Source of the DNA: Hydrogenophaga sp. BPS33 | GTDB lineage: Bacteria > Pseudomonadota > Gammaproteobacteria > Burkholderiales > Burkholderiaceae_C | Direction of reading: 5' to 3' | Assembly: GCF_009859475.1 (NCBI RefSeq) | Contig: NZ_CP044549.1 | Coordinates: 5,757,501-5,821,500, forward strand | DNA length: 64,000 nucleotides | Shown: positions 51,557 through 62,235 of the stretch, one piece after another | How the letters are laid out: each line of letters starts with the position of its first letter | Numbering within the stretch: position 1 is the first letter of the stretch | Made by a program: the position numbers and the translations under genes | The notes under the pieces: generated by a model | What the model was told of the DNA's origin: nothing | What the model saw: only the letters and a program-made list of their open reading frames with translations | Databases searched by the model: none

Positions 51557-51862
51557 GAGATCTCCGGGCTTGAGGTCTGCGGCGACTGTCTTGCCTACCC
51601 CGCGCTTCAGGCGAAGGGTGACATGCTTGGTGGCTGGCCTCTACCAACCATTGGCGGACGGCCCATGCGTTGCACACAGGCCCGAACCAAGTCGTCTTCT
51701 GCAGTCGGGGTCAGAAGACACTCAAAAATCGGTTCTTTTGCCGGCTTGCCGACGACCGCAAGGTCGGCAGGAGGTCGGAAAGGGCCGATTTTCGGGTGCG
51801 CTCTGAAAGCACCAAAGGCTGGAGGCCCTGTTCGAGCACTCCAGCCCCTGAAGGCGTCTGAA
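51557..51862 (-). promoter_or_regulatory. rplL-rpoB intergenic region with attenuator-like hairpin
   Basis: This 306-base gap has no gene. Just after rplL, on the minus strand, GGCTGGAG (51846-51839) pairs with CTCCAGCC (51824-51817), followed by TTTGG: an 8-bp stem with a weak T-run. In E. coli an attenuator at this point lowers rpoBC relative to the ribosomal protein genes, and this hairpin probably does the same. A second stem around the GCCGAC...GTCGGC block near 51745-51765 may be an RNase III-type processing site. These roles are by analogy. Confidence 0.55.
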
Positions 51863-52243
<381 letters not shown>

Positions 52244-52286
52244 TTTGATTTCCTAACAATTGATTGGAATGAAAGTGCCGCGCCGC

Positions 52287-52814
52287 TCAGGCAGCAGCCG
52301 CTTCTTCAGCTGCCGGAGCGGCAGCGCCTTCGCCTTTTTTGGCCGCCAGCGCGCCCAGCACAACGGCCGTGCGCGAAATGGGCGACATCAGCAAGCCACA
52401 GAGCTGCGCCAACAACACTTCCTTCGAAGGAATGCTGGCCAGCGTCTTCACGCCGTCGACATCCAGGGCCTTGCCTCCGTACACACCGCCGCGAATCACC
52501 AGCTTGTCGTTGGTTTTCGCGAACTCGGCCACCACCTTCGCGGCGGCCACGGCGTCTTCAGAGAAGCCATAGATCAGCGGGCCGGTCATCTGGTCAGCGG
52601 CCACTTCAAACGGGCTGCCAGCCACCGCACGGCGGGCCAGGGTGTTCTTCAACACACTCAGGCTCACACCATTGCTGCGGGCTGTCACGCGCAGTTTGTC
52701 CATGTTCGCGACCGTGATGCCACGGTATTCCGCCATCACGAGCGTTTGAGCTTTTGCGGCGAGGCTGGTCACTTCGGAAATGACCGCTTCTTTCTCACTG
52801 CGATTCAGACTCAA
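52287..52814 (-). CDS. rplJ: 50S ribosomal protein L10
   Basis: A 175-residue stalk protein beginning [14 protein letters not shown]. The start codon is TTG at 52814-52812, preceded by AAGGAG seven bases away; no ATG gives a full-length product. The N-terminal part binds 23S rRNA and L11, the C-terminal helix carries L7/L12 dimers. L10-(L7/L12)4 classically represses its own mRNA by binding the leader upstream of rplJ, and a long untranslated leader is present here. Confidence 0.97.
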   Translation of the reverse strand: MSLNRSEKEAVISEVTSLAAKAQTLVMAEYRGITVANMDKLRVTARSNGVSLSVLKNTLARRAVAGSPFEVAADQMTGPLIYGFSEDAVAAAKVVAEFAKTNDKLVIRGGVYGGKALDVDGVKTLASIPSKEVLLAQLCGLLMSPISRTAVVLGALAAKKGEGAAAPAAEEAAAA

Positions 52815-53080
52815 GGTCTACTCCTTAAATGTGCCTTCGGTCCGTTGGGACCTGAGGCACGCCTCATTGCAGCGATCAACTGTTTCGGAACGTGTTCCAT
52901 CTGCAGCGGGATCGCCATCTGCGTTGGCTTGTCACTATTAAGTCCGGCAGCACCCCTGAGGGCTCCACCCGACACCAACGGTCTTGGATGGCCCCACAGA
53001 CTGTTCTTCAACAGGTCTGCGGGCCCACCACACCCGGGCGGCCACAGCCACCCGAATTCTTCTTCGCCCTTACTCGGCGA
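52815..53080 (-). promoter_or_regulatory. rplJ leader / rplA-rplJ intergenic region
   Basis: A 266-base gap on the minus strand before rplJ holds no credible gene. Its position and length match the ribosomal protein L10 leader, which in many bacteria binds the L10-L7/L12 complex to control rplJL translation. I see paired elements (for example CAGACCTGTT...AACAGTCTG around 53005-53030) but cannot confirm the specific kink-turn/bulged fold by eye. Confidence 0.45.
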
Positions 53081-53776
53081 TCACGCCGAGATGGATTGCG
53101 TGTCCACGCGAACGCCGACACCCATGGTCGACGACACCGCCACCTTGCGCAGGTACACACCCTTGCTGGTCGCCGGCTTGGCCTTGGTCAGTGCGTCAAG
53201 CAGCGCCACCAGGTTACCCTGGAGCTTGTCGGTGTCGAACGAGCGACGGCCGATCGTGCCGTGCACGATACCGGCCTTGTCGACGCGGAACTGCACCTGA
53301 CCCGCCTTGGCGTTGCGCACGGCTTGCGCCACGTCGGGCGTCACGGTGCCCACCTTCGGGTTGGGCATCAGGCCACGGGGGCCCAGCACCTGACCCAGGG
53401 TACCGACGATGCGCATGGCGTCCGGCGAGGCAATGACCACGTCGAAGTTCATGTTGCCAGCCTTGATGTCGGCGGCGAGGTCGTCCATGCCGACGATATC
53501 GGCACCGGCGGCCTTGGCTTCTTCGGCCTTGGCGCCTTGGGCGAACACGGCCACGCGCTTGGTCTTGCCGGTGCCATTGGGCATCACGACAGCGCCACGC
53601 ACCACTTGGTCCGACTTCTTGGCATCCACGCCGAGCTGAACCGCCACGTCGATGGACTCATCGAATTTGGCGTTCGCACATTCCTTGATGATGGCCAGCG
53701 CGTCGGTCAAGCTGTACAGCTTGTTGCTGTCGACCTTGCCTTCGAAGGCTTTCTGTTTCTTGGTCAGCTTGGCCAT
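53081..53776 (-). CDS. rplA: 50S ribosomal protein L1
   Basis: A 231-residue protein of normal size. Motifs include [20 protein letters not shown] and the rRNA-binding [17 protein letters not shown]1 forms the mobile L1 stalk that guides E-site tRNA release, and in many bacteria represses its own rplKA mRNA. The ATG follows directly on the rplK stop (TAAATG), giving tight translational coupling. Confidence 0.98.
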   Translation of the reverse strand: MAKLTKKQKAFEGKVDSNKLYSLTDALAIIKECANAKFDESIDVAVQLGVDAKKSDQVVRGAVVMPNGTGKTKRVAVFAQGAKAEEAKAAGADIVGMDDLAADIKAGNMNFDVVIASPDAMRIVGTLGQVLGPRGLMPNPKVGTVTPDVAQAVRNAKAGQVQFRVDKAGIVHGTIGRRSFDTDKLQGNLVALLDALTKAKPATSKGVYLRKVAVSSTMGVGVRVDTQSISA

Positions 53777-54208
53777 TTACACGCCCTCCACAATCACGCC
53801 CATCGAGCGGGCCGAACCGGCGATGGTGCGCACAGCGGCGTCCACATCGGCAGCGGTCATGTCCTTCATCTTGGTCTTGGCGATCTCTTCGAGCTGGGCT
53901 CGGGTGATCTTGCCGACCTTGTTCTTGTTGGGCACCGAAGAGCCCTTGTCCAGCTTGATGGCCTTCTTGATCAGGGTCGTCGCGGGCGGCGTCTTGATGA
54001 TGAAGGTGAAGCTCTTGTCCGCGAAAGCCGTGATCACCACGGGCAGCGGAAGACCTGGCTCGACGCCTTGGGTCTGGGCGTTGAACGCCTTGCAGAACTC
54101 CATGATGTTCAGGCCACGCTGACCCAGCGCCGGACCGATCGGAGGGGAAGGGTTGGCCTTACCAGCTGGCACTTGCAGCTTGATGAAGCCGACGATTTTT
54201 TTCGCCAT
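53777..54208 (-). CDS. rplK: 50S ribosomal protein L11
   Basis: A 143-residue protein beginning [20 protein letters not shown], with [19 protein letters not shown] next. It sits at the GTPase-associated centre of the 50S subunit and is needed for RelA-dependent sensing of uncharged tRNA. It follows nusG by 114 bases, a gap that may hold a promoter or processing site. Confidence 0.98.
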   Translation of the reverse strand: MAKKIVGFIKLQVPAGKANPSPPIGPALGQRGLNIMEFCKAFNAQTQGVEPGLPLPVVITAFADKSFTFIIKTPPATTLIKKAIKLDKGSSVPNKNKVGKITRAQLEEIAKTKMKDMTAADVDAAVRTIAGSARSMGVIVEGV

Positions 54209-54322
54209 TTTTTAGCTCCTGCGAGTGCAGACGGCTGCCATCGAGACAACCTCCTCGCGGTTGGGGACCCGGAAAGAACAATGGCACAGGTGTCGGGCCG
54301 ACCCACCTGCGCCAGAAAAATC

Positions 54323-54889
54323 TCAGGTCTTCTCGACCTGGCTGAATTCCAGCTCCACCGGAGTGGCCCGACCGAAGATGGTCACCGACACGCGCATCTT
54401 GTTCTTCTCGTAGTTGACTTCTTCGACGGTGCCGTTGAAGTCGGTGAACGGACCTTCTTTGACGCGCACGTACTCGCCCACCACAAACTCGACCTTGTGA
54501 CGCGGCTTGTCGGTACCTTCCTGCATCTGGTTGACGATCTTCTGAACGTCTTCCTCGGAAATCGGCGCCGGGCGGTTTTTCGCACCACCCACAAAGCCCG
54601 TCACCTTGTTGGTGTGCTTCACCAGGTGCCAGGTGTCATCGTCCATCACCATTTCCACCAGCACATAACCGGGGAAGAACTTTCGCTCAGTGGTGCGCTT
54701 CTGGCCGTTCTTCATCTCCACCACCTCTTCGGTAGGGACCAGGATGCGGCCGAATTTGTCTTGCATGCCGGCGCGGTTGATGCGCTCGACGATATTGCGC
54801 TCGGCCGCCTTCTCCATGCCGGAATAGGCATGAACCACGTACCAGCGCATGCCTTCAGCGGCCGCGAGACTCTGTTGTTCGGTCATCAT
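54323..54889 (-). CDS. nusG: Transcription termination/antitermination protein NusG
   Basis: A 188-residue protein with the NGN domain ([30 protein letters not shown]) and C-terminal KOW domain ([18 protein letters not shown]). It binds RNA polymerase, reduces pausing and links it to Rho or the ribosome. Two adjacent ATG codons (54889 and 54886) overlap the secE stop as ATGATGA, so nusG is coupled to secE. Longer upstream frames are rejected since they run through secE antisense to its frame. Confidence 0.97.
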   Translation of the reverse strand: MMTEQQSLAAAEGMRWYVVHAYSGMEKAAERNIVERINRAGMQDKFGRILVPTEEVVEMKNGQKRTTERKFFPGYVLVEMVMDDDTWHLVKHTNKVTGFVGGAKNRPAPISEEDVQKIVNQMQEGTDKPRHKVEFVVGEYVRVKEGPFTDFNGTVEEVNYEKNKMRVSVTIFGRATPVELEFSQVEKT

Positions 54890-55269
54890 TTTCTCCAGCC
54901 CAGAATCAGGTCGTAAAACACCCATTCGACCGTCTTGTCGGTCAGCCACAGGAACAGGGCCATCACGAACACGAAAGCGAACACATAGGCTGTCATCTGA
55001 ATCGCCTCCTTGCGGGCAGGCCAGACCACCTTCTTGACTTCGCGCCAGGCGTCGCGACCAAAGGCGATCAGCTGCTTGCCCGATTCGGACACGGCAAACA
55101 CCACCACCGCCGCCCCGAGCAACACGATCAGGGCTCCCCACTGCGCCAGCGCACCGCGCGACGACAGCAAATAGAACGCCACGAACGAGCCCAGCAACAG
55201 CGCGATCGCTGCCGCCAGCTTGGCTTTGTCGGCGCCGGTGTGCACGGTTTGAACTTCGGAAGTGGCCAT
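54886..55269 (-). CDS. secE: Preprotein translocase subunit SecE
   Basis: A 127-residue protein with three hydrophobic segments, as in E. coli rather than the short single-segment form. The conserved amphipathic part is [20 protein letters not shown] just before the last segment. SecE clamps SecY in the protein-export channel. The start at ATG 55269 matches the family N terminus; the frame to 55293 gives an eight-residue extension without support. It lies between tRNA-Trp and nusG in the usual order. Confidence 0.95.
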   Translation of the reverse strand: MATSEVQTVHTGADKAKLAAAIALLLGSFVAFYLLSSRGALAQWGALIVLLGAAVVVFAVSESGKQLIAFGRDAWREVKKVVWPARKEAIQMTAYVFAFVFVMALFLWLTDKTVEWVFYDLILGWRK

Positions 55270-55427
55270 GAGGATCCAGACAATTCGTATCAAAGGGCGC
55301 GCTCAAAACCCGAAAGCTTGAGACACGCAAGCCCACCAGAGGTCTTCGCGACTTCGGCGGGCTTGTCAACCACACAACAGGGTGGATTCAGGTTCCTGAG
55401 CTCAGGTTCCGGTGACGTCCTATCGGG

Positions 55428-55503
55428 TGGCAGGGGCAGTAGGAATCGAACCTACAACCTTCGGTTTTGGAGACCGACGCTCTGCCAATTGAGCTATACC
55501 CCT
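55428..55503 (-). tRNA. tRNA-Trp (anticodon CCA)
   Basis: A 76-base tRNA with encoded CCA. The anticodon arm reads CGGTCTCCAAAACCG, giving CCA. Acceptor stem AGGGGTA / TGCCCCT pairs fully with one G-U. It sits between tuf and secE, as in most proteobacteria. Confidence 0.97.
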
Positions 55504-55585
55504 ACTGGCTGCTGCCCCAAAAGGGCTTTAAATCCGCTGAGGCCGGGGCACATCGCTTTCGCGGGCGGCCCAGCCTCAAAACTCC

Positions 55586-56776
55586 TTACGCAATGATCTT
55601 GGCGACGACGCCGGCGCCGACGGTACGACCGCCTTCGCGGATGGCAAAACGCAGACCTTCCTCCATGGCGATCGGGGCGATCAGCTTGACCGTGATCGAC
55701 ACGTTGTCACCCGGCATCACCATTTCCTTGCCTTCGGGCAGCTCGATCGAGCCAGTCACGTCGGTCGTGCGGAAGTAGAACTGCGGGCGGTAGTTGTTGA
55801 AGAACGGCGTGTGACGGCCACCTTCGTCCTTGGACAGCACATACACCTCACCCGTGAAGTGCGTGTGCGGCTTGATCGAGCCGGGCTTGCACAGCACCTG
55901 GCCGCGCTGCACTTCTTCGCGCTTGGTGCCGCGCAGCAAGATACCGACGTTGTCGCCCGCCTGACCCTGGTCCAGCAGCTTGCGGAACATTTCCACGCCC
56001 GTGCAGGTGGTCTTCTGGGTGGTGGTGATACCGACGATTTCGATTTCCTCACCCACCTTGACCACACCGCGCTCGATACGACCGGTCACCACCGTGCCAC
56101 GACCCGAGATCGAGAACACGTCTTCCACCGGCATCAGGAAGGCACCGTCCACCGCGCGCTCGGGCGTGGGGATATAGCTGTCCAACGCTTCGGCCAGCTT
56201 CATGATGGCCTCTTCGCCCAGCTTGCCCTTGTCACCTTCCAGGGCAAGCTTGGCCGAGCCGTGGATGATGGGGGTCGCATCGCCCGGGAATTCGTACTTG
56301 TCCAGCAGCTCGCGCACTTCCATTTCGACCAGCTCGAGCAGCTCGGCGTCGTCGACCATGTCGCACTTGTTGAGGAACACGATGATGTAAGGCACACCCA
56401 CCTGACGGGCCAGCAGAATGTGCTCGCGGGTCTGGGGCATCGGGCCGTCAGCGGCCGAGCACACCAGGATGGCGCCATCCATCTGGGCAGCACCCGTGAT
56501 CATGTTCTTCACATAGTCGGCGTGGCCGGGGCAGTCCACGTGGGCGTAGTGACGATTGGCCGTCTCGTACTCCACGTGCGCGGTGTTGATGGTGATGCCG
56601 CGAGCCTTTTCTTCGGGCGCCGCGTCGATCTGGTCGTAAGCCTTGGCGGCACCGCCGAATTTGGACGCCAGCACCGTCGTGATGGCCGCCGTCAACGTCG
56701 TCTTGCCGTGGTCAACGTGACCAATCGTGCCCACGTTCACGTGCGGCTTGGTCCGCTCAAATTTCTCTTTTGCCAT
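55586..56776 (-). CDS. tuf: Translation elongation factor Tu
   Basis: A 396-residue GTPase that delivers aminoacyl-tRNA to the ribosome. GTP-binding motifs are [19 protein letters not shown] and NKCD; domains 2 and 3 follow with [13 protein letters not shown] and the C terminus [10 protein letters not shown]. Length is standard. Burkholderiales usually carry a second tuf next to fusA; that copy is not in this window. It is flanked by tRNA genes on both sides and is probably co-transcribed with them. Confidence 0.98.
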   Translation of the reverse strand: MAKEKFERTKPHVNVGTIGHVDHGKTTLTAAITTVLASKFGGAAKAYDQIDAAPEEKARGITINTAHVEYETANRHYAHVDCPGHADYVKNMITGAAQMDGAILVCSAADGPMPQTREHILLARQVGVPYIIVFLNKCDMVDDAELLELVEMEVRELLDKYEFPGDATPIIHGSAKLALEGDKGKLGEEAIMKLAEALDSYIPTPERAVDGAFLMPVEDVFSISGRGTVVTGRIERGVVKVGEEIEIVGITTTQKTTCTGVEMFRKLLDQGQAGDNVGILLRGTKREEVQRGQVLCKPGSIKPHTHFTGEVYVLSKDEGGRHTPFFNNYRPQFYFRTTDVTGSIELPEGKEMVMPGDNVSITVKLIAPIAMEEGLRFAIREGGRTVGAGVVAKIIA

Positions 56777-56825
56777 TTTTCAGCTCCAAAACAAATTGCC
56801 GAAACAACCAGAACAAATACAAAAC

Positions 56826-56900
<75 letters not shown>

Positions 56901-56975
56901 AAAGACACCCGGCAAACCAGGCACCTCTGAATACTCAAACGCCTATCAAAAACACATCCAACAACCGACAAGATC

Positions 56976-57049
56976 TGGAGCGGGAGACGGGAATCGAACC
57001 CGCGTCATCAGCTTGGAAGGCTGGGGTTCTACCATTGAACTACTCCCGC
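56976..57049 (-). tRNA. tRNA-Gly (anticodon TCC)
   Basis: A 74-base tRNA with encoded CCA. The anticodon arm is CAGCCTTCCAAGCTG, anticodon TCC, and the sequence closely follows the E. coli tRNA-Gly(TCC) pattern, including the short D arm. Confidence 0.96.
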
Positions 57050-57126
57050 CCGAACAAACCAGCACCACATGGCGCCAATTCACAAGGGCGCGACTTTCCC
57101 ATTCGCACACACATCTCATCAATCAC

Positions 57127-57212
57127 TGGTGGAGGAGGCTGGATTCGAACCAGCGTACGCGTAAGCGGGCAGATTTACAGTCTGCTGCCTTTAACCACTC
57201 GGCCACCCCTCC
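57127..57212 (-). tRNA. tRNA-Tyr (anticodon GTA)
   Basis: An 86-base type II tRNA with a long variable arm and encoded CCA. The anticodon arm is GCAGACTGTAAATCTGC, anticodon GTA. Acceptor stem GGAGGGG / CCTCCTCC-side pairing fits. It is the first tRNA of the tuf cluster. Confidence 0.97.
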
Positions 57213-57282
57213 ATAGCGCAGCCCGCGATTATGCCACGGTTTTATGGCGCAACACGCCCACCCCGGCGCCGCTCTCCAGGAG

Positions 57283-58017
57283 TCACCACGCCACGGGCTT
57301 CAGCCCCCGCGCAGACAGCCAGGCATTGGCCTGCCCGAAATGTCCACACCCCACGAAGGGGACCGGGCCGCGCCGGGCGGACAACGGCGAAGGATGGTTG
57401 GCGCTGAGCACAAGATGGCGTTGAACATCGATCAAGGACGCTTTTTTCTGCGCATGGGCGCCCCAAAGCAGAAAAACCTTGGGGTCACCAGCCCCGTTGC
57501 AATGGCGGATCACGGCATCCGTCAGCGTCTCCCAGCCCCGGCCAGCGTGGCTGGCCGGCTGCCCATCTTCCACCGTCAGGCTGGTGTTGAGCAACAACAC
57601 GCCCTGGCGCGCCCAGCGCACCAACGAGCCGCCCTCAGGCAGCGGCGCGGAAAGGTCGCGCCCCAATTCCTGCAGCATGTTGCGCAGGCTGGGCGGCACC
57701 TTGACGCCCGGCGCCACCGAAAACGCCAGGCCTTCGGCTTGCCCCGGTCCGTGATACGGGTCCTGACCCAGGAGAACCACGCGAACCGCCTCGGGCGGCG
57801 TGAGATCGAGGGCACGCAGCGGTTGGGGTGGATAGACCAGCGCGCCGTCCGCCAACCGCCCTTGCAGGAATTGCTGCAGACCCTTGCCCTGCGGCGACGC
57901 CCAGAAGCCGGACACCAGATCGGCCCACCCGGGCTGGACGGGCCAGTCCGATGGGTTGGCGGAGGTCAGGCGAGGGGCCGACGCGGGCTCCCCCCAATCG
58001 AAACCGGTCTGCACCAC
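57283..58017 (-). CDS. ung: Uracil-DNA glycosylase
   Basis: A 244-residue base-excision repair enzyme that removes uracil from DNA. Family-1 motifs are complete: the water-activating loop GQDPYHGPGQAEGLAFSV, NTSLTVEDGQPASHAG and the DNA-intercalating HPSPLSARRG. The start is uncertain: GTG 58017 and GTG 58014 lie just after the trpC stop (58022), and TTG 58029 would overlap it; no clear ribosome site decides. Longer frames run into trpC. It is the last gene of the trp run. Confidence 0.93.
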   Translation of the reverse strand: MVQTGFDWGEPASAPRLTSANPSDWPVQPGWADLVSGFWASPQGKGLQQFLQGRLADGALVYPPQPLRALDLTPPEAVRVVLLGQDPYHGPGQAEGLAFSVAPGVKVPPSLRNMLQELGRDLSAPLPEGGSLVRWARQGVLLLNTSLTVEDGQPASHAGRGWETLTDAVIRHCNGAGDPKVFLLWGAHAQKKASLIDVQRHLVLSANHPSPLSARRGPVPFVGCGHFGQANAWLSARGLKPVAW

Positions 58018-58021
58018 CGCC

Positions 58022-58822
58022 TCAGGCAAACAGTTCGGCCAACGCCAGGCCGGGCTCGGGCGCGCGCATGAAGGCCTCGCCCACCAGGAAGGCGTTGACG
58101 CCCGCGGCGCGCATCGTCTGCACGTCGGCACGGCCGAGAATGCCGGACTCGGTGATCAGCAGGCGGTCCGCGGGCACGTCGGGCAGCATGCCCAGCGTGG
58201 TCTGCAAGGTCACTTCGAAGGTGCGCAGGTTGCGGTTGTTGATACCCACCAGGCGGGTCTTGAGCTTGAGCGCGCGGTCCAGCTCGGCGCGGTCGTGTAC
58301 CTCCACCAGCACGGCCATGTTCAGGTCCAGCGCCACCGCTTCCAGCTCGGCCATGCGGGCGTCGTCCAGGCACGCGGCGATGAGCAGGATGGCATCGGCC
58401 CCCATCGCGCGGGCCTCATAGACCTGATAGGGATCGACCATGAAGTCCTTGCGCAGCACGGGCAGGTCGCAACTGGCGCGGGCCTGTTTGAGAAAGTCGG
58501 GGCTGCCCTGGAAGAACTGGCGGTCGGTCAAAACCGACAAACAGGCCGCACTGACGAGACCATCGCCCTCGGCATAACTTTGCGCGATGTCGGCCGGAAT
58601 GAAGTCTTCGCGCAACACGCCCTTGCTCGGGCTGGCCTTCTTCACTTCGGCAATCACGGCCGCCTGGCATTTGGCGATCTTGGCGCGCAAAGCGCCTTCG
58701 AAATCGCGCGTGAGCACGCGGCTTTCGGCATCGAAGCGGATCGCATCGAGCGGCTTCTTGCGCTGCGCCGCAGCGATCTCCTCGTGTTTGACGGTAACGA
58801 TTTTCTGCAGGATGTCGCTCAT
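58022..58822 (-). CDS. trpC: Indole-3-glycerol phosphate synthase
   Basis: A 266-residue TIM-barrel enzyme that closes the indole ring in tryptophan synthesis. Motifs are [14 protein letters not shown] with the catalytic Lys and Glu, [21 protein letters not shown], and [13 protein letters not shown]. It is monofunctional, without the TrpF domain found fused to it in enterics. It follows trpD by 14 bases. Confidence 0.97.
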   Translation of the reverse strand: MSDILQKIVTVKHEEIAAAQRKKPLDAIRFDAESRVLTRDFEGALRAKIAKCQAAVIAEVKKASPSKGVLREDFIPADIAQSYAEGDGLVSAACLSVLTDRQFFQGSPDFLKQARASCDLPVLRKDFMVDPYQVYEARAMGADAILLIAACLDDARMAELEAVALDLNMAVLVEVHDRAELDRALKLKTRLVGINNRNLRTFEVTLQTTLGMLPDVPADRLLITESGILGRADVQTMRAAGVNAFLVGEAFMRAPEPGLALAELFA

Positions 58823-58836
58823 GGCGGTTGTCCGGT

Positions 58837-59889
58837 TCAGGCCACGAAGGCCTTGAGTTGCTCGAGCTTGGCCAATGCCGCGCCACTGGCCAGCGTGCGC
58901 TGCGCCAGCGCGATGCCGGCGTCCATGTCGGACACCACGTTGGCGGCATACAGCGCCACCCCCGCATTGAGCGCCACGATGTCGCTTGCAGCCTTGAGGG
59001 AAGGGTTGTCACGGCCTTCCAGCACACCCACCAGCATCTGGCGCGAACCTTCGGGGGTTTCCACGCGCAACGCTCGGCTGCTGGCCATGGTCATGCCGAA
59101 GTCTTCGGGGTGGATTTCGTATTCGGTGATTTCGCCATCCTTGAGTTCGCCCACCAGGGTGGCCGCGCCCAGCGAGACTTCGTCCATGCCGTCACGGCCA
59201 TACACCACGACCGCGTGCTCGGCGCCCAGGCGCTGCAGCGCGCGCACCTGGATGCCGACGAGGTCGGGGTGGAACACGCCCATGAGGATGTTGGGGGCGG
59301 ACGCGGGGTTGGTGAGCGGCCCCAGGATGTTGAAGATGGTCTTGATACCGAGTTCGCGCCGCACCGGGGCTACGTTCTTCATGGCGGGGTGGTGGTTGGG
59401 CGCGAACATGAAGCCCACGCCGACCTGTTCGATGCAGCGCGCAATCGCTTCGGGTGACTGGTTGATGTTGACGCCCAGGCTCTCCAGCACGTCGGCGCTG
59501 CCGCTTTTGCTGGAAACGCTGCGCCCGCCGTGTTTGCTCACGCGCGCACCCGCCGCGGCGGCAACGAACATGGAACAGGTGGAGATGTTGAAGGTGTGCG
59601 AACCGTCGCCGCCGGTGCCCACGATGTCGACCAGGTGGGTCTTGTCGGCCACGTGCACCTTGGTGGAGAACTCGCGCATGACCTGGGCGGCGGCGGTGAT
59701 TTCGCCGATGGTTTCCTTCTTCACGCGCAGGCCGGTGATGAGGGCGGCCATCATGACAGGCGACATTTCCCCGCTCATGATGAGGCGCATGAGGTGCAGC
59801 ATCTCGTCGTGGAAGATTTCGCGGTGCTCGATGGTGCGCTGCAGGGCTTCCTGCGGGGTGATCTTGTGTGCGGTGGCGGGGTGCGTCAT
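58837..59889 (-). CDS. trpD: Anthranilate phosphoribosyltransferase
   Basis: A 350-residue enzyme that joins anthranilate to PRPP in the second step of tryptophan synthesis. The PRPP/Mg site is [15 protein letters not shown], with [18 protein letters not shown] and [12 protein letters not shown] also characteristic. It is monofunctional; the glutaminase is encoded separately as trpG. It lies between a LysE-family gene and trpC on the minus strand. Confidence 0.97.
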   Translation of the reverse strand: MTHPATAHKITPQEALQRTIEHREIFHDEMLHLMRLIMSGEMSPVMMAALITGLRVKKETIGEITAAAQVMREFSTKVHVADKTHLVDIVGTGGDGSHTFNISTCSMFVAAAAGARVSKHGGRSVSSKSGSADVLESLGVNINQSPEAIARCIEQVGVGFMFAPNHHPAMKNVAPVRRELGIKTIFNILGPLTNPASAPNILMGVFHPDLVGIQVRALQRLGAEHAVVVYGRDGMDEVSLGAATLVGELKDGEITEYEIHPEDFGMTMASSRALRVETPEGSRQMLVGVLEGRDNPSLKAASDIVALNAGVALYAANVVSDMDAGIALAQRTLASGAALAKLEQLKAFVA

Positions 59890-59904
59890 GGAGGTCTCCG
59901 GGCT

Positions 59905-60543
59905 TTATGGGGCGGGATTGTCGGTGAAGGCCAGCTTCAGGCCAAAGCCGATGAAGAGCAGGCCGGCGGCGCGGTCGAGCCAGTGCATGGCGCTGCGCAC
60001 CCGTTGCACGCGGCGTGCGGCCCAGGCGGCCGCCCAGGCATACCCCAGCGTCACGGGCAGTGCGTTGACGCTGAACAGCAGGCCCAGCGCAAGAAATGCC
60101 AGCGTCTTGTGCTGGGTGGCGGGCGCGATGAACTGCGGCAGAAAGGCCAGAAAGAACAACGCGACCTTGGGATTGAGCACGTTGGTGAGAAAGCCTCGGC
60201 GGAACACGTGCCCCATGTCGTGCTCGGCGGGCGTGGCATCGGGCGACCAGCCCGGCGTGGCCGCGCGCAGCAAGCGCACGCCCATCCACAGCAGGTACGC
60301 CGCACCGATGACCTTGACCATGGTGAAGGCGGTGGCCGAGGTAGCGAGCAAGGCCCCCAACCCCACGGTGGCGATCGCCACGTGCACGAAGCAGCCGGCG
60401 AAGATGCCCAGCGCCGCCACCATGCCGGCGCGCACGCCATTGCGCAGCGAGTGGTTCACGATGTAGAGCACATCGGGGCCTGGCGTGAGGTTGAGCAACC
60501 AGCCGGCGACGATGAACAGCAGGAGTTGGGGCAGGTCGGGCAC
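59905..60543 (-). CDS. LysE/RhtB-family exporter within the trp operon
   Basis: A 212-residue membrane protein with about six hydrophobic segments and the signature LNLTPGPDVLYIVNHSLR. The start is GTG 60543 with GGAG six bases before it; the frame to 60669 has no support. Relatives export threonine, homoserine, leucine or other amino acids. It follows the threonine aldolase gene by 13 bases and precedes trpD by 15, so it is part of the same transcript. It could discharge threonine, tryptophan or a biosynthetic side product; which one is not known. Confidence 0.87.
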   Translation of the reverse strand: MPDLPQLLLFIVAGWLLNLTPGPDVLYIVNHSLRNGVRAGMVAALGIFAGCFVHVAIATVGLGALLATSATAFTMVKVIGAAYLLWMGVRLLRAATPGWSPDATPAEHDMGHVFRRGFLTNVLNPKVALFFLAFLPQFIAPATQHKTLAFLALGLLFSVNALPVTLGYAWAAAWAARRVQRVRSAMHWLDRAAGLLFIGFGLKLAFTDNPAP

Positions 60544-60556
60544 AAACGCTCCATCT

Positions 60557-61630
60557 TCAATAGACCGCCGAACCGCCAGCACGCGGCGTTGTAACCCGCG
60601 CTCCCGCCTCCTGCGTGAAGAACGCCCGGACGCTGGCCACCGCGCGGTCGATGCCCGCCGCGTCCACATCCAGGTGCGTCACGAAGCGCAGGCCGATCAG
60701 GCCCGTGGCCAGCACGCCGTCGTTGGCCAAGTGGGCCAGCAGATCCGGCCCGCGCCCATCGGCCACATCGACGAACACGATGTTGGTCTGCGCCGAGCGC
60801 ACGCTCAGGCCGTCGATGCCGGCCAGCCCCTGGGCCAGGCGTTGCGCGAGCGCGTGGTCATCGGCCAGGCGGCGCACGTGGTGGTCCAGCGCGTGGTGCG
60901 CGGCCGCCGCCAGCAAGCCGGCCTGGCGCAGGCCGCCGCCGAGCATCTTGCGCCAGCGCAAGGCACGGGCGATGAACACACGCGAGCCGCACAGTGCCGA
61001 GCCCACGGGCGCGCCCAGGCCCTTGCTGAAGCAGATGGAAACGCTGTCGAAGCGGTCGACGATGGTGCGTACTGCAACATAAGGATCGCCACCGGCTGCG
61101 ACCGCCGCATTGAATACACGCGCGCCGTCCAGGTGCACCGCCAGACCGTGCTCCCGCGCCAGGCCGGCTGCCCGGTCCAGGTACTCGGCGGGCATGACGT
61201 GGCCGTTCCAGGTGTTCTCCAGGCACAGCAGGCGTGTGCGGGCGAAGTGCGGGTCGTCGGGCTTGATCGCGCTGGAAATGTCGACCAGTTGCATCTGTCC
61301 GGTGGCATCCTGCGCCAGGGGTTGCGGCTGGATGCTGCCCAGCACCGCCGCGCCACCGCCTTCGTAGCGGTAGGTGTGTGCGTTCTGGCCGACGATGTAT
61401 TCCTCGCCGCGCTCGCAGTGCGAGAGCATGGCGCACAGGTTGCTCTGCGTGCCGCTGGGCATGAAGAGCGCGGTTTCCTTGCCGGTGATGGCGGCGATGC
61501 GTTCCTGCAGCGCTACCACCGACGGGTCGTCGCCGAACACGTCGTCGCCCAGCGGCGCGGCCATCATGGCTTCGCGCATCGCCGCCGTCGGCTGCGTGAC
61601 GGTGTCGCTGCGAAGGTCCACGGTCTTCAT
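60557..61630 (-). CDS. ltaE: Low-specificity L-threonine aldolase
   Basis: A 357-residue fold-type I PLP enzyme that splits L-threonine or L-allo-threonine into glycine and acetaldehyde, and acts on other beta-hydroxy amino acids. Motifs are [11 protein letters not shown] at the N terminus, [24 protein letters not shown] and the PLP lysine in [14 protein letters not shown]. The C-terminal tail after about residue 340 is a little long. It overlaps trpG by four bases (ATGA) and sits in the middle of the trp genes, an unusual place. Confidence 0.92.
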   Translation of the reverse strand: MKTVDLRSDTVTQPTAAMREAMMAAPLGDDVFGDDPSVVALQERIAAITGKETALFMPSGTQSNLCAMLSHCERGEEYIVGQNAHTYRYEGGGAAVLGSIQPQPLAQDATGQMQLVDISSAIKPDDPHFARTRLLCLENTWNGHVMPAEYLDRAAGLAREHGLAVHLDGARVFNAAVAAGGDPYVAVRTIVDRFDSVSICFSKGLGAPVGSALCGSRVFIARALRWRKMLGGGLRQAGLLAAAAHHALDHHVRRLADDHALAQRLAQGLAGIDGLSVRSAQTNIVFVDVADGRGPDLLAHLANDGVLATGLIGLRFVTHLDVDAAGIDRAVASVRAFFTQEAGARVTTPRAGGSAVY

Positions 61631-62235
61631 GACGCCTGCTCGAGAAAGTTCTTCAGCATCGCGTGGCCATGCTCGGTCAGGATGCTCTCCGGGTGGAACT
61701 GCACACCTTCGATGGCCAGGGTCTTGTGCTTCACACCCATGATCTCGCCATCGGGCGTCCAGGCCGTGACCTCCAGGCAGTCCGGGCAGCTCGCGCGCTC
61801 GATCGCCAGCGAGTGGTAACGGTTCACCACGAACTGCTCGGGCAGGTGGGCGAACACGCCCTGGCGCGTGGTGGTGATCTGCGAGGTCTTGCCGTGCATG
61901 AGTTCCTGGGCACGGATGATCTTGCCGCCGAAGGCCGCGCCAATGCTCTGGTGCCCCAGGCACACGCCCAGAATGGGCAGCTTGCCGGCGAAATGCTGGA
62001 TCGCCGCCACGGATATGCCGGCTTCGGCGGGCGAGCACGGGCCGGGCGAAATCACCAGCCGGTCGAGCTGGCCGGCGTCCAGGCGCGCCTGGATCTGATC
62101 CACGGTGATCTCGTCGTTGCGGAACACGCTGACCTCGGCGCCCAACTCGCCGAAGTACTGCACGATGTTGTAGGTGAACGAGTCGTAGTTGTCGACCATG
62201 AGCACCTGCACGGGCTTGTTTTGCACGGGTTTCAT
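61627..62235 (-). CDS. trpG: Anthranilate synthase component II (glutamine amidotransferase)
   Basis: A 202-residue class I glutaminase that supplies ammonia to TrpE. The active-site Cys lies in [15 protein letters not shown], and the His/Glu pair in [14 protein letters not shown]. It may also serve as PabA for folate synthesis, as in many bacteria without a separate copy. Start and stop both overlap their neighbours by four bases (trpE stop, ltaE start). Confidence 0.97.
   Translation of the reverse strand: MKPVQNKPVQVLMVDNYDSFTYNIVQYFGELGAEVSVFRNDEITVDQIQARLDAGQLDRLVISPGPCSPAEAGISVAAIQHFAGKLPILGVCLGHQSIGAAFGGKIIRAQELMHGKTSQITTTRQGVFAHLPEQFVVNRYHSLAIERASCPDCLEVTAWTPDGEIMGVKHKTLAIEGVQFHPESILTEHGHAMLKNFLEQAS

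Noticed and set aside
55395..55406. 12-base perfect palindrome CCTGAGCTCAGG between secE and tRNA-Trp
   Set aside because: Too short and without T-run or neighbouring motif to assign as operator or terminator; could be chance or a processing site.
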